Of a stretch of 64,000 bases of DNA, positions 27,801 through 34,827 are shown piece by piece. How positions within the stretch are numbered: the first letter of the stretch is position 1; each line of letters opens with the position of its first letter. The DNA comes from JBQTGK01 sp052400665 (lineage in GTDB: Bacteria; Bacteroidota; Bacteroidia; Bacteroidales; Marinifilaceae). Position numbers and translations under genes: made by a program. Where the stretch lies: the NCBI GenBank assembly GCA_052400665.1, contig JBQTGK010000003.1, one strand, 5' to 3'. The notes beneath the pieces were generated by a model. It did not search any database. It was not told where the DNA came from and saw only the letters and a list, made by a program, of their open reading frames with translations.

Positions 27801-29793
27801 TTGTAGTCCATTTAATAGAAAGATAGTCTTTGGCATTTGCATCGTTTATTTCAAATGAAGTATCGCTATTACAAATTGATAAATTAGCTCCAGCATTAAC
27901 ACTTGGTTTGGCTATAATTTCTATTTCTTTTTCAATAGAATTACTACATCCATCGCTCGATGTAACTGTTAGTTTATCGGTAAAAGTGCCCGAAGAGGAA
28001 AAGGTGTGTTTACATTCTTGAGTATTGTTTGAAGTTCCATCGCCGAAAGTCCATTGGTAAGATGCCATGTCATCAGGTTGGGCGGTATAGCTAATCTCTT
28101 CTTCCTGACAGGCCTGATCAATACGATCGATTACAGGTGTTGGTATTTCGTATATTTCAAATTCAATTTTATCAATTTCAGACCATCCACAATTATTGTG
28201 TGCTTGTAAGCTGATACTTGATTTTCCATATTTGTCGAAAGTTATTGCTCCTGGTTCTCTGTTTGTAGAACTTGTAATTGTTCCATTGTTATCGAAGGTC
28301 CATTTGTACTCATCAATTTCATTGTCTTCAATTTTAAAAGTTTCTTTTCCGTTATCGGTAAAGCTTGCGGTTGGACTATAGGTATATGTTCCACAATATC
28401 CTCCTTCGCTTAAGTCGTCGGGCATGTTTATACTTACAACAGGAACATCCGAAACTTCTACTATGTATTCATAATTCTCGGTACCACAAAGTGAGGTTTT
28501 TTCGAGATATACTGTATGTTTACCTGCTTCCTTAAATTTAATTTTTGGGTTTTGGCTATGCTTATCAGTTTCTTCAACAAACTCGTAATCTCCTGATGAA
28601 GTTGTCCATGAATATATAGTTTCTTGTATGGCTTCAATTTCCGGATCTTCAGTAGTTGTAAAACTTACAGTTTCATTATCTGCCAGACAGTAAGCGTCGG
28701 GAGTGTAGGTTGTTGTGTTTTCGTTTTCGTAGATTGAAATTTCTCCGGTAGTTACTTCAGAACTACTACACGCATTCGCTAAATGAAAAGTTATTTTATA
28801 GGTTCCTGTTTCTAAAAATATTATTGATATATCTTCTTTGGAATTTTCATCTCCTTTTTTAAAGTAATATTCGGTTCCCAATTCAGCATTACCTACTTCT
28901 GTTCCTTCTTCATATTTTGTTACTATCCATTCGTGATCGGTTGTAGCTTCACAAAAGGCATTATCTAAACCATAGTATGAGTCGTTTTTAAAATAAAAGA
29001 GTGTATTGTTTATGCAGCCAGTATGGTTGTCAGTTATGATTTTATTTTCACCATTTATAGATAGATCTAAGTTTAAATTTATATCCTTGGAAATTGTAAT
29101 GTCATTTACACTTACTCCAAATCCTTTTAAGTTATTCCCATCAATTCTTATTCTAGGGCTTACAGTTGTAGCAAAGTGATCTTCATCACCTTCAAAATCA
29201 CAAGAAGTTTTTGTATATGTATGATCAATAATGGAAGAGTTGTCAATAATATCATTATAATCCCAAATTATTGGTGTTGAGTCATCTCCAAATGTCCATC
29301 GGTATGTTGTTGCTGGAGGATTGTTTTTGTAGTTTTTTAATATAAATACAAATTTTTGTCCAGTACATCCATTATCTCCTTCGATTTTTTCAATTACTGC
29401 ATCAGGAACAGTATTATAGACTATATACTTATAAGAGTATTTTTTTCCTAAATAGGTAACGGTAATAATTAGGTTAAACTGATCTTGTGTACTATAGGTA
29501 TGTTTAAGTGGGAATTTCTTTGGTGCAACTGTTTCTGTCGCAGATCCATCACCCCAATCAATTGTATATTCAGAAATATTATTAGCAATTGATTCTTCCG
29601 TTAGGTTTTTCAATTCGAATTTAAATTCCAATTTTTCAGCACTAAAATCCCAGTGATAAAAGTACCCATCTTCATCTCCAAAGTCACAGTTTGGTGGATC
29701 TTCGGCGTATGCATTAAAACTGGTAAAAAGTGTGAGAAGAATAATTACACTTTTAAGTATTCTTTTTATTTGTTTTGAGTAAAATGGGATCAT
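21811..29793 (-). CDS. Giant PKD/Ig-like repeat protein with type B T9SS sorting domain
   Basis: The 2660-residue protein has a signal peptide (about residues 1-30, ending NAYA). It then has several PKD-like domains, twelve Ig-like modules of about 75-95 residues (encoded at ~27905-24700), and about ten further PKD domains with the WxFGDG/WDFGNG type motif. It ends in a type B T9SS C-terminal domain (gliding motility-associated/CHU_C type: FVPNAFNPGN, LDSWGNFIWES, GWDGTKDGEVMPQGVYIWKI). Each Ig-like module carries two conserved Cys, one near the start (as in AGDDxxIC) and one at the end (GNGSC or APC). This is a T9SS-exported surface or released protein, plausibly an adhesin; no enzyme domain is seen. 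It is divergent from a PorP/SprF-like gene, the usual partner of type B substrates. Confidence 0.93.
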   Translation of the reverse strand: MIPFYSKQIKRILKSVIILLTLFTSFNAYAEDPPNCDFGDEDGYFYHWDFSAEKLEFKFELKNLTEESIANNISEYTIDWGDGSATETVAPKKFPLKHTYSTQDQFNLIITVTYLGKKYSYKYIVYNTVPDAVIEKIEGDNGCTGQKFVFILKNYKNNPPATTYRWTFGDDSTPIIWDYNDIIDNSSIIDHTYTKTSCDFEGDEDHFATTVSPRIRIDGNNLKGFGVSVNDITISKDINLNLDLSINGENKIITDNHTGCINNTLFYFKNDSYYGLDNAFCEATTDHEWIVTKYEEGTEVGNAELGTEYYFKKGDENSKEDISIIFLETGTYKITFHLANACSSSEVTTGEISIYENENTTTYTPDAYCLADNETVSFTTTEDPEIEAIQETIYSWTTSSGDYEFVEETDKHSQNPKIKFKEAGKHTVYLEKTSLCGTENYEYIVEVSDVPVVSINMPDDLSEGGYCGTYTYSPTASFTDNGKETFKIEDNEIDEYKWTFDNNGTITSSTNREPGAITFDKYGKSSISLQAHNNCGWSEIDKIEFEIYEIPTPVIDRIDQACQEEEISYTAQPDDMASYQWTFGDGTSNNTQECKHTFSSSGTFTDKLTVTSSDGCSNSIEKEIEIIAKPSVNAGANLSICNSDTSFEINDANAKDYLSIKWTTTGDGTFSDDKILQPTYTLGTEDHTKSSIELTLTVQGNGTCGEEISTKTINITPIPTISFDKTSDKICQYSTYEIKGVNVENESSVEWTANKSGTFENKNANETSFTPSSDFSGTVILTLTAFGNGSCAETQESFSLTVVKQPTVKAVADSQICEGEDINLNGTSSSSVVKWLSDGDGIFSNENALTGTYTPGSKDIENGSVNLELQALGKAPCEISDFTNVEIFKKPSANAGADDSMCKTVSSYTIITGSNADMAKANNYSSISWTSSGTGTFTDNTILNATYTPSKKDLEDGSVELILEAKANGACSQSATDKMILTLTDIPVVEAGDDITSCQASQINLSATAKNHSSVLWTTSGKGIFSDPTQLITSYQPDPDETGNYTLTLTATSTGSCDDVFDELQITIIGKVKANAGNDGEVCSNGTYNLSDGESGASTYSASEYEWTSEGDGTFDNPKNINANYTPGSSDITNGSVKLTLTAQPEAPCSEEHSDSMILTITKSPTANTGENKAICQGESFNMENASTQNSSSLKWETSSSDGFFENETSLNATYHPGKDDTGKYTLSLIAYGEGSCSFTKDEMELDITPAPTVSIEDKASICEDGNYTIQNAHVNNSPGYTWKTSGLGTLTNTDDLTPTYQTAENETGDITISITAEGNGKCGSISAPTTISIIPHPFIDAGDDDEVCSNQTYAMNIGSEMGQINAKSWSSIEYNSSGDGDFINQDGLQATYIPGDNDKINGEVNISIKANSISPCNEFAKDIMTLKITPAPEINAGADDKICEGDSYELINATQQNTSELIWTSSDGGSFSNANILQTVYTPETGKTGNVTLQLTGKGNGSCIEKSSLMSLQIVPVPKVKAGDDASICFNKNYDLTSTIASSFSTILWTTSGSGTFSNASELHPTYLPSKEDYESGKVTLTITVQGLTPCLLEDSDELELQFIEAPFVFAGNDDEICEENGKYTIKEKSAENPTGAEINGVSSYLWETNGKGSLQNSNTITPTYIPAENETGVIQITLKAVGFSNCDNTEDTMELTIIPTPEADFSIGTSCIESTVAFSDKSDGKMYSIEKWSWNFGDESVSEEQNTDHEFTELKDYTVTLSVTNNKGCSSSIEKTASIHPLPEVKFSHDTYAAIDIPTKFINESTNAVSYLWNFGDESTSSEIDPSHTYVTENVFNVLLEAESADGCFNSYSSTIEVIGKPEAGFTKTPDGCGPLSVEFTNTSKGEYLNYFWDFGNGITSLEQSPKPVTFEPGKLADTTYTVVLKIENKAGVSSFTDYVVVKPLPIPAFEILPTSYGCSPVVRSIYNYSKGLPDKYSFDFGDDETYEYESKDIERPFEHTFFTGDTKTIYPINLTASNECGDRSITKNMTVFPNTAVAVFKADQMEGCAPLTVAFENLSKGAGDYLESDWIFENGEVDIRDTKGETVYHTFEKAGVYEVQLSVHDTCASDITTQKITVVSAPEIDFEIKMDNLCDQEQVYLSVSEDTKSMFTNFTWDMGDGNSKTGAEITHKYTSAQIFTIQLSAIYLDNGCEKSVSKKIEINKKPKAEFAISNIEGCEPLNVSFTNNSADSDFYQWNFNDGAKSTKENPEHTFSTGDYEVSLITETEEGCLDTITMNVLVHPTPIAEFSISNKTACSAPFSLAVTNTTANKELNSYTWDFDNGTISNATNPTEETFNDYGDFSISLIAENQFLCADTSVLEFNIYKKPIPAYQIISKTTCEGEVIEFQDLSENSLQTYWEFSDGFTTEGKSASHIFTSYGQYNLHLKTVGEGNCADSILEKKAIKIYPIPVADFSWENINTLPEGVEIDEGETLPNNGTVQFNNLSDEFNDDWIAEQWCNYKWDFDDLNSSYEKSPVHKYTNNGDFYVTLFTESPYSCKDSITKTVEVDLMSGLFVPNAFNPGNPDPQVSLFLPKGIGLFKYHIEILDSWGNFIWESEKIEEGRPAEGWDGTKDGEVMPQGVYIWKIRAVFKNGVSWQGMKINGKYYREGSVTLIQ

Positions 29794-30118
29794 ATTATTA
29801 ATTACTTTATAGTGATGAGTTAAATTGTTAAATAATAGTTGTATTTCTTTGTATATTGTTAATTGAATAATTGGGTTTGTAAATATTTTTAAAGTGGTAA
29901 TATTGTGTTTTGTTTAATTAAAACTGATATTAATCAATACAATAACTTTATTAATAAATTTTCGTAAAAATAACGAATTAATACAGTATATCTAATAAAA
30001 TGCAAGTTCTTATTATTATATTAGATTGTAAAAATTAAAATTAAGCTATTTTTTTTAATTTTTATGCTATATATTTACGCGTTTTTATTTTCGATATTAA
30101 TCTTTAAAAATATTTAAC
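29794..30118. promoter_or_regulatory. 325-base divergent promoter region (giant repeat protein / PorP-like gene)
   Basis: Very AT-rich. It holds an inverted repeat ATCTAATA/TATTAGAT (29990-29997 and 30019-30026) and a TATATTTACG element near 30070 that could be the -7 box for the PorP-like gene about 45 bases downstream. No coding frame is supported here. Confidence 0.35.
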
Positions 30119-31180
30119 TTGAGATTTTTTCTAAAATTTGTGTTGTTTACGATTTGGTTGTTTGTTTTGTTTTCAACAAAATTGGTTTTTGCACAGGATT
30201 ATAAGTTTTCTTTGTTTAATCAAAATCGAACATATTTTAATCCGGCTTTTGCGGGAATGGAGAAAGGCGTAATTACTACGAATTTTATTTACAGAAGGCA
30301 ATGGCTAAATTTTCCTGGTGAATTTAGTACGAAACATTGTAATGTTGATTGGAAGAGTTATAGTTCTAATGGATTTGGTGTTTTTCTTTTGTCGGATATT
30401 GAAGGAGAATCTCTATTAACAACAAATTCTTTTGGGGGACATTATTCCTGGCGAGGTGATTTGGATAAGTATTCGGGTGCTTTTTTTCAGTTGGGATTAT
30501 CGGCGAGTTATAACGAAAAAAAAATAGATATTAGTAGGTTGACATTTAGCGATCAGTTGGATGAAATTTATGGTAAAATTTATGGCAGTAGTTTTGTAGC
30601 CGATCAGAACAAAAGAAATTATATCGATTTTTCGCTAGGAGGATTGGTAAACTTTCGGACCGAAGGAATATTTGGAAATGCAGCTACACATACAATAGGT
30701 CTTGCACTTCATCATTTTACTCGCCCTAATGAATCGTTTCAGGGACAAAAAGAGAAACTTCCAATGAGATTTACTTTTCATGTGCAAAGTGAGTATCTAA
30801 CTAAAATGTATAGTTTTAATCGTAAAAGTAAATTTAGTATTACTCCCTGGTTGTTGTATGAAAAACGAGGAGAAAGTGTATTAAACAGTAAGGCTGCCAA
30901 TAATTTGAATATTGGTGTCGATTTTGCTTCCGATCCGCTGGTAGGTGGTTTTTCTTATAAGAGTCATTTAAATGAAGGTACTGGAGAGAATTATCATGCT
31001 TTGGTTTTTAAGGCAGGAACAAGAATATATGGAAATAATAAAAATATTATATATAAACTGTTTTATGCCTACGAATTATCTATTAATAATTATACTCGTT
31101 ATACACGCAATTCGCATGAAATAGGTCTCTCGGTCGATATTTTATTTAAACGCAGATACAAATGTATTAATACTTTTTAG
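30119..31180 (+). CDS. PorP/SprF-family type IX secretion outer membrane protein
   Basis: The 353-residue protein has a signal peptide (about residues 1-25, ending VFAQ), then the family opening DYKFSLFNQNRTYFNPAFAG and a beta-barrel-like sequence with alternating aromatic strands. PorP/SprF proteins sit in the outer membrane and are needed for secretion of cognate type B T9SS substrates, as SprF is for SprB in Flavobacterium. The divergent giant type B protein is the obvious partner. The start appears to be TTG at 30119: an in-frame stop lies 21 bases upstream and there is no ATG between, while later ATGs would remove the signal peptide. Confidence 0.88.
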   Translation: MRFFLKFVLFTIWLFVLFSTKLVFAQDYKFSLFNQNRTYFNPAFAGMEKGVITTNFIYRRQWLNFPGEFSTKHCNVDWKSYSSNGFGVFLLSDIEGESLLTTNSFGGHYSWRGDLDKYSGAFFQLGLSASYNEKKIDISRLTFSDQLDEIYGKIYGSSFVADQNKRNYIDFSLGGLVNFRTEGIFGNAATHTIGLALHHFTRPNESFQGQKEKLPMRFTFHVQSEYLTKMYSFNRKSKFSITPWLLYEKRGESVLNSKAANNLNIGVDFASDPLVGGFSYKSHLNEGTGENYHALVFKAGTRIYGNNKNIIYKLFYAYELSINNYTRYTRNSHEIGLSVDILFKRRYKCINTF

Positions 31181-31304
31181 TTGGGTATTTCTAAATTTAT
31201 TTTCTTTCTAAGATGAAATTTCTGTAAATATTTCTGTTTAGTAGACTGATAGAAGTATTTGTTCGGTAAAAATTAGCAGAGTTTGTGGATCGTAAAATAT
31301 AAAT

Positions 31305-31342
31305 AATCCCGCTATCAAAATGAATTGGTTAGCGGGATTTTT
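31305..31342. terminator. Bidirectional terminator between PorP-like gene and amylase
   Basis: A perfect 10-base-pair stem AATCCCGCTA/TAGCGGGATT (31305-31314 and 31330-31339) with a T run on the plus side and A-rich DNA on the other. Confidence 0.85.
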
Positions 31343-31371
31343 AACTAATCTATAAACTATAAAAAAAACTA

Positions 31372-34300
31372 CTATTGAACTATTATTTTTCGGCTTAATT
31401 TAGAGTGGTCTTCCATTTCAAAAACCATTATGTACATTCCTTTCGATAGCTTGCTTAAGTCTATTTCTGCTGATTTGTTTGGTGTATTAAGTGCCATTAG
31501 CAATTTACCCGATAAGTCGAATAATTGTAATGATTTCACACCTTTCATATTTTCTATATGAAGAATGTCTCTTACCGGATTTGGATACATACTTAATTCC
31601 TGATCCAAGATATCATTAATGCCGGTAGAATAGGCTATTTCGTCGCTGTAATCGCTGTAAACGATATTCCCTTGCAAGGCTACGCCAGTTTGCGCCAAAG
31701 GAGTAACCGAGAAACGAACAAAGTTTGCTCTGTCGGCTCTTATTAAAGTATAATTTAGCTCTGTGGCCCCCGAAATGGCTTCTTCGTTTGTTCCGTTTGT
31801 ATCATCGGCTCGATACCACTGGAATATTGAGTTTCCTTCTGCATCATTTTCTGCATCAGAGTAATCGTATGAAGCCGTTAGAGTTTCATCTTCGCGGAAA
31901 ATACCACTAATTGAAACATTTGAGGCCGAAGGAGCATTTACAATGGAGACAATTGCGTCGGAATAACTGCTGTAAACAATATTTCCTTGTAATAATTCTC
32001 CAGTTTGTGCTACCGGAGTAACTGCGAAACGAATGTATTTGTTTCTGTCATCGGCAGAAAGAGTATAGCTTAAACCTGTAGCATCCGAAATTATTTCTTC
32101 GTTTGTTCCGTTTGAATCATCGGCTCTGTACCATTGGTAAATAGATATTCCTTCCAAATCGTCATTAATATCAGAGTAATCGTAAGAAGCTGTAAGTATT
32201 TCATCTTCCTGAAATGTTCCACTGATTTTAACATTGCTTGCAACAGGAGCAGCAGCAATATCAGGAGTAGTTAACTGTTTAGTTGTGTAAATATGATATT
32301 CTCCTGCTTCCAAATTTATTTTTGCGTTTACATCGCTTACGCTGATTTCCTGTCCACTAAAATAGTCGTACCAGATTCCTGGTTTGCTAAAATTGGGATC
32401 TATTTCACCAGCTTCAACATCGAAGTTACCAATCACACGAACATCCATATCTGTATGGTTGATTTCGATTCGTTTTAGGGCCGAACTTGTTATTAGGGTA
32501 AAATCGCTCGATTCGAAGGCAATTTCCTCTTTCTTTAGTTTAATAAGAGCAGCATAAACTTCATATAATTTTTTTCTGTCGGAATTATTCTGATATTCCC
32601 AAAGAACTGGTTTTTTGCTGGTTCTTCCTCCTTCATCAATGGATATGTCGTAGCCTAATTCTCCAAACTGCCACACCATTTTGGGGCCGGGAATGGTGAA
32701 GAAAAATGCAGCAGCTTCTTCCATTCTCAATAAAGCGGTGCTTACATCTTTGGTATTATAATCTCCAGAAGAATTTCCATAGGTAAGGTTTTTATACATC
32801 AGGCGTTCTTCGTCGTGACTTTCCATATAATTTACTACTTGGGGAGCATCCCAACCACGTTGCTTCCACGAAGTCCAGCTTAGATCCGATTTGCCACTTT
32901 CGTTGTAACCCATTGTGGCTTCGTTGTAATTTCCATTCGCATTTCCCCACAATAAAATACCATGGTTAGCAAGCTCTGTTTCTTCGCTATTATCAGCAAG
33001 ATGTTCGAAAATTACCACAGCATCCGATTTTACATTCCAAATTTCGTCGCTCATGCGCTTTAGAATCCGAATTCTGTTGGCATCGTAATCGCTTCCCCAC
33101 GAAGAAGTGCCATAAGATGTATTTGAAAAACCTTTTGTAAAATCGAAACGGAATCCATCAATGTGATATTCGTTTATCCAGTAGGCGTTAATTCTATCTA
33201 CTAGTTTTTGAGTGGCTTCACTTTCGTGATTGATGTCATATCCCCATTGGGCATCGGGATTTTGAAAGTTACTGGTAACATTATACCAAGGATTGTCAGT
33301 TGTAGGATTTGTTCCATCGAAATACATTCTTAAGAAAGGAGATTGGCCAAAGGTATGATTTAAAACCATATCCATAAATACAGCAATTCCTCTTTTGTGG
33401 CATTCATTTATAAAATTTTTGTAATCATCTTTTGTTCCATAAGCTTTATCAGGAGCAAAATAAAATGCCGGATTGTATCCCCATGAATCGTTGCCATCAA
33501 ATTCATTAAAAGGCATTAATTCAATTGTATTTACACCTAAGCGTTGTAAATAATCTAAAGTATCTGTAACTGTTTTTATGTTTCCAGCATCGGTAAAATC
33601 GCGTATAAGTAATTCGTAAATAACAAGATCTTCTTTGGCAGGCATTGTAAATTGTGAATCGGTCCAGTTGTATTGGTTTTGTCCGGTTTGGAAAACACTT
33701 GCAATTTCTGTTGTTTTATCAGAAGGGTAGGCGATTAAGTTCGGATAGGTTGAATCCGAAATATACTCATCATTCCATGGATCCAAAATTTTATCGGCAT
33801 AAGGATCTGCAATTTTTATATTACCATCAATAACATACTGAAAAATATATTCTTTTCCTACAGTTAGGTTATCGAGAGTTAGCCAGTAATAATCACCATC
33901 TTTTTTCATAAGATAGGTGTCGTCAATTTCCCAGTTGTTAAAATCGCCTGTAACATAAGCGTAATCTTTGTTGGGTGCGTACATTGCCAAAGTCACAGTA
34001 TTGTCATCGATATAATTAATACCTTCTATAATACCTTCGGGCATGTCTTCTACTATTACATCTTCTCTAATGTAGAAATCGATGGTATCGCGCGCTTCTT
34101 CGCCACCGTATGTTGCTACGGCTATGAGTTTATGATCTCCTAAAATATTGCTTTGTATTGTAGTACTAATTTCTTGTTCGGTAGTTGTGTTTTTAACTAA
34201 AGTTTCATCAAGATATAAGCTTAAGCTTTCGCTGATATTAGATTTAATATCAACCTGAATAATTTCATTTTTTGCAAATCGCATATTGTTGGCAGGAGAG

Positions 34301-34737
34301 GAGAAACTAACATTTAAGCCATCTTCGTAAACATCAATTAGAATATCATCGGTTTGTTGGTTTCCATCGGCCGATCTAAAAACAAGTGCAATTTGTTCTA
34401 CAACTTCTCCTGAAGCAACAGAATAATATTCTGTAATGTTTGGGGTGATTACAAGTGTGTATGTGCCATCGTTATTATTGGTGAGTTTTGGTTGAACCGA
34501 ATTATCTCCCCAGGTTCCGATTACATGTTGCCATTCGGTGTTTCCTTCGATAATAACTCCAGTATGTGCATATAAATCGGAAGAGAAAGTGCCTAGTCGA
34601 GATTCTTTTGAGGAATCGAAATTGATGGTGATCTCTGTATTTACGCTAGGAAACTCGGGAACTGTAGTGATTTGTGCTTTTGCAATTACTGGAATCAGTA
34701 ATAGAAACGAAAGAATATAAGTGTAAAATTTTTTCAT
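31372..34737 (-). CDS. T9SS-secreted GH13 alpha-amylase
   Basis: The 1121-residue protein starts at the ATG at 34737, which gives a good signal peptide (MKKFYTYILSFLLLIPVIAKA); an upstream in-frame ATG at 34806 would bury it. Domains: N-terminal Ig-like regions, a CBM48-like segment (YVTGDFNNWEID), and the GH13 barrel with DMVLNHTFGQ. The catalytic residues are about Asp531 (FRFDF), Glu578 (IFEHL) and Asp642 (ESHDEER). Then come two ~100-residue tandem repeats and a type A T9SS sorting domain (MYPNPVRDILHIEN to the end). It is expected to cut alpha-glucans at the cell surface or outside, a role played by lipoprotein SusG in Bacteroides. It lies downstream of the SusF-like gene past a terminator-like hairpin. 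Confidence 0.92.
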   Translation of the reverse strand: MKKFYTYILSFLLLIPVIAKAQITTVPEFPSVNTEITINFDSSKESRLGTFSSDLYAHTGVIIEGNTEWQHVIGTWGDNSVQPKLTNNNDGTYTLVITPNITEYYSVASGEVVEQIALVFRSADGNQQTDDILIDVYEDGLNVSFSSPANNMRFAKNEIIQVDIKSNISESLSLYLDETLVKNTTTEQEISTTIQSNILGDHKLIAVATYGGEEARDTIDFYIREDVIVEDMPEGIIEGINYIDDNTVTLAMYAPNKDYAYVTGDFNNWEIDDTYLMKKDGDYYWLTLDNLTVGKEYIFQYVIDGNIKIADPYADKILDPWNDEYISDSTYPNLIAYPSDKTTEIASVFQTGQNQYNWTDSQFTMPAKEDLVIYELLIRDFTDAGNIKTVTDTLDYLQRLGVNTIELMPFNEFDGNDSWGYNPAFYFAPDKAYGTKDDYKNFINECHKRGIAVFMDMVLNHTFGQSPFLRMYFDGTNPTTDNPWYNVTSNFQNPDAQWGYDINHESEATQKLVDRINAYWINEYHIDGFRFDFTKGFSNTSYGTSSWGSDYDANRIRILKRMSDEIWNVKSDAVVIFEHLADNSEETELANHGILLWGNANGNYNEATMGYNESGKSDLSWTSWKQRGWDAPQVVNYMESHDEERLMYKNLTYGNSSGDYNTKDVSTALLRMEEAAAFFFTIPGPKMVWQFGELGYDISIDEGGRTSKKPVLWEYQNNSDRKKLYEVYAALIKLKKEEIAFESSDFTLITSSALKRIEINHTDMDVRVIGNFDVEAGEIDPNFSKPGIWYDYFSGQEISVSDVNAKINLEAGEYHIYTTKQLTTPDIAAAPVASNVKISGTFQEDEILTASYDYSDINDDLEGISIYQWYRADDSNGTNEEIISDATGLSYTLSADDRNKYIRFAVTPVAQTGELLQGNIVYSSYSDAIVSIVNAPSASNVSISGIFREDETLTASYDYSDAENDAEGNSIFQWYRADDTNGTNEEAISGATELNYTLIRADRANFVRFSVTPLAQTGVALQGNIVYSDYSDEIAYSTGINDILDQELSMYPNPVRDILHIENMKGVKSLQLFDLSGKLLMALNTPNKSAEIDLSKLSKGMYIMVFEMEDHSKLSRKIIVQ
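31625..32260 (-). repeat. Two tandem ~100-residue repeats in the amylase C-terminal region
   Basis: Repeat 1 (about 32258-31940) and repeat 2 (about 31935-31625) share VxISGxFxEDExLTASYDYSD, the phrase QWYRADDxNGTNEE and QGNIVYSxYSD. They are probably beta-sandwich spacer or carbohydrate-binding modules between the catalytic barrel and the sorting domain. Confidence 0.8.
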
Positions 34738-34787
34738 AATTAGCTTTGCTTGAGTCAAATCCGGTTTAGTAAGCTGTGTGTAAAAAA

Positions 34788-34815
34788 AAGAGCATACCAA
34801 AGGCATGCTCTTTTT
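34788..34815 (-). terminator. Terminator at the end of the susCDEF operon
   Basis: AGAGCATACC pairs with GGCATGCTCT (one mismatch) around a 3-base loop; on the minus strand it is followed by T8. It separates the SusF-like gene from the amylase gene 50 bases on, so the amylase may depend on readthrough or its own promoter. Confidence 0.75.
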
Positions 34816-34827
34816 AAGAAAGAATTA

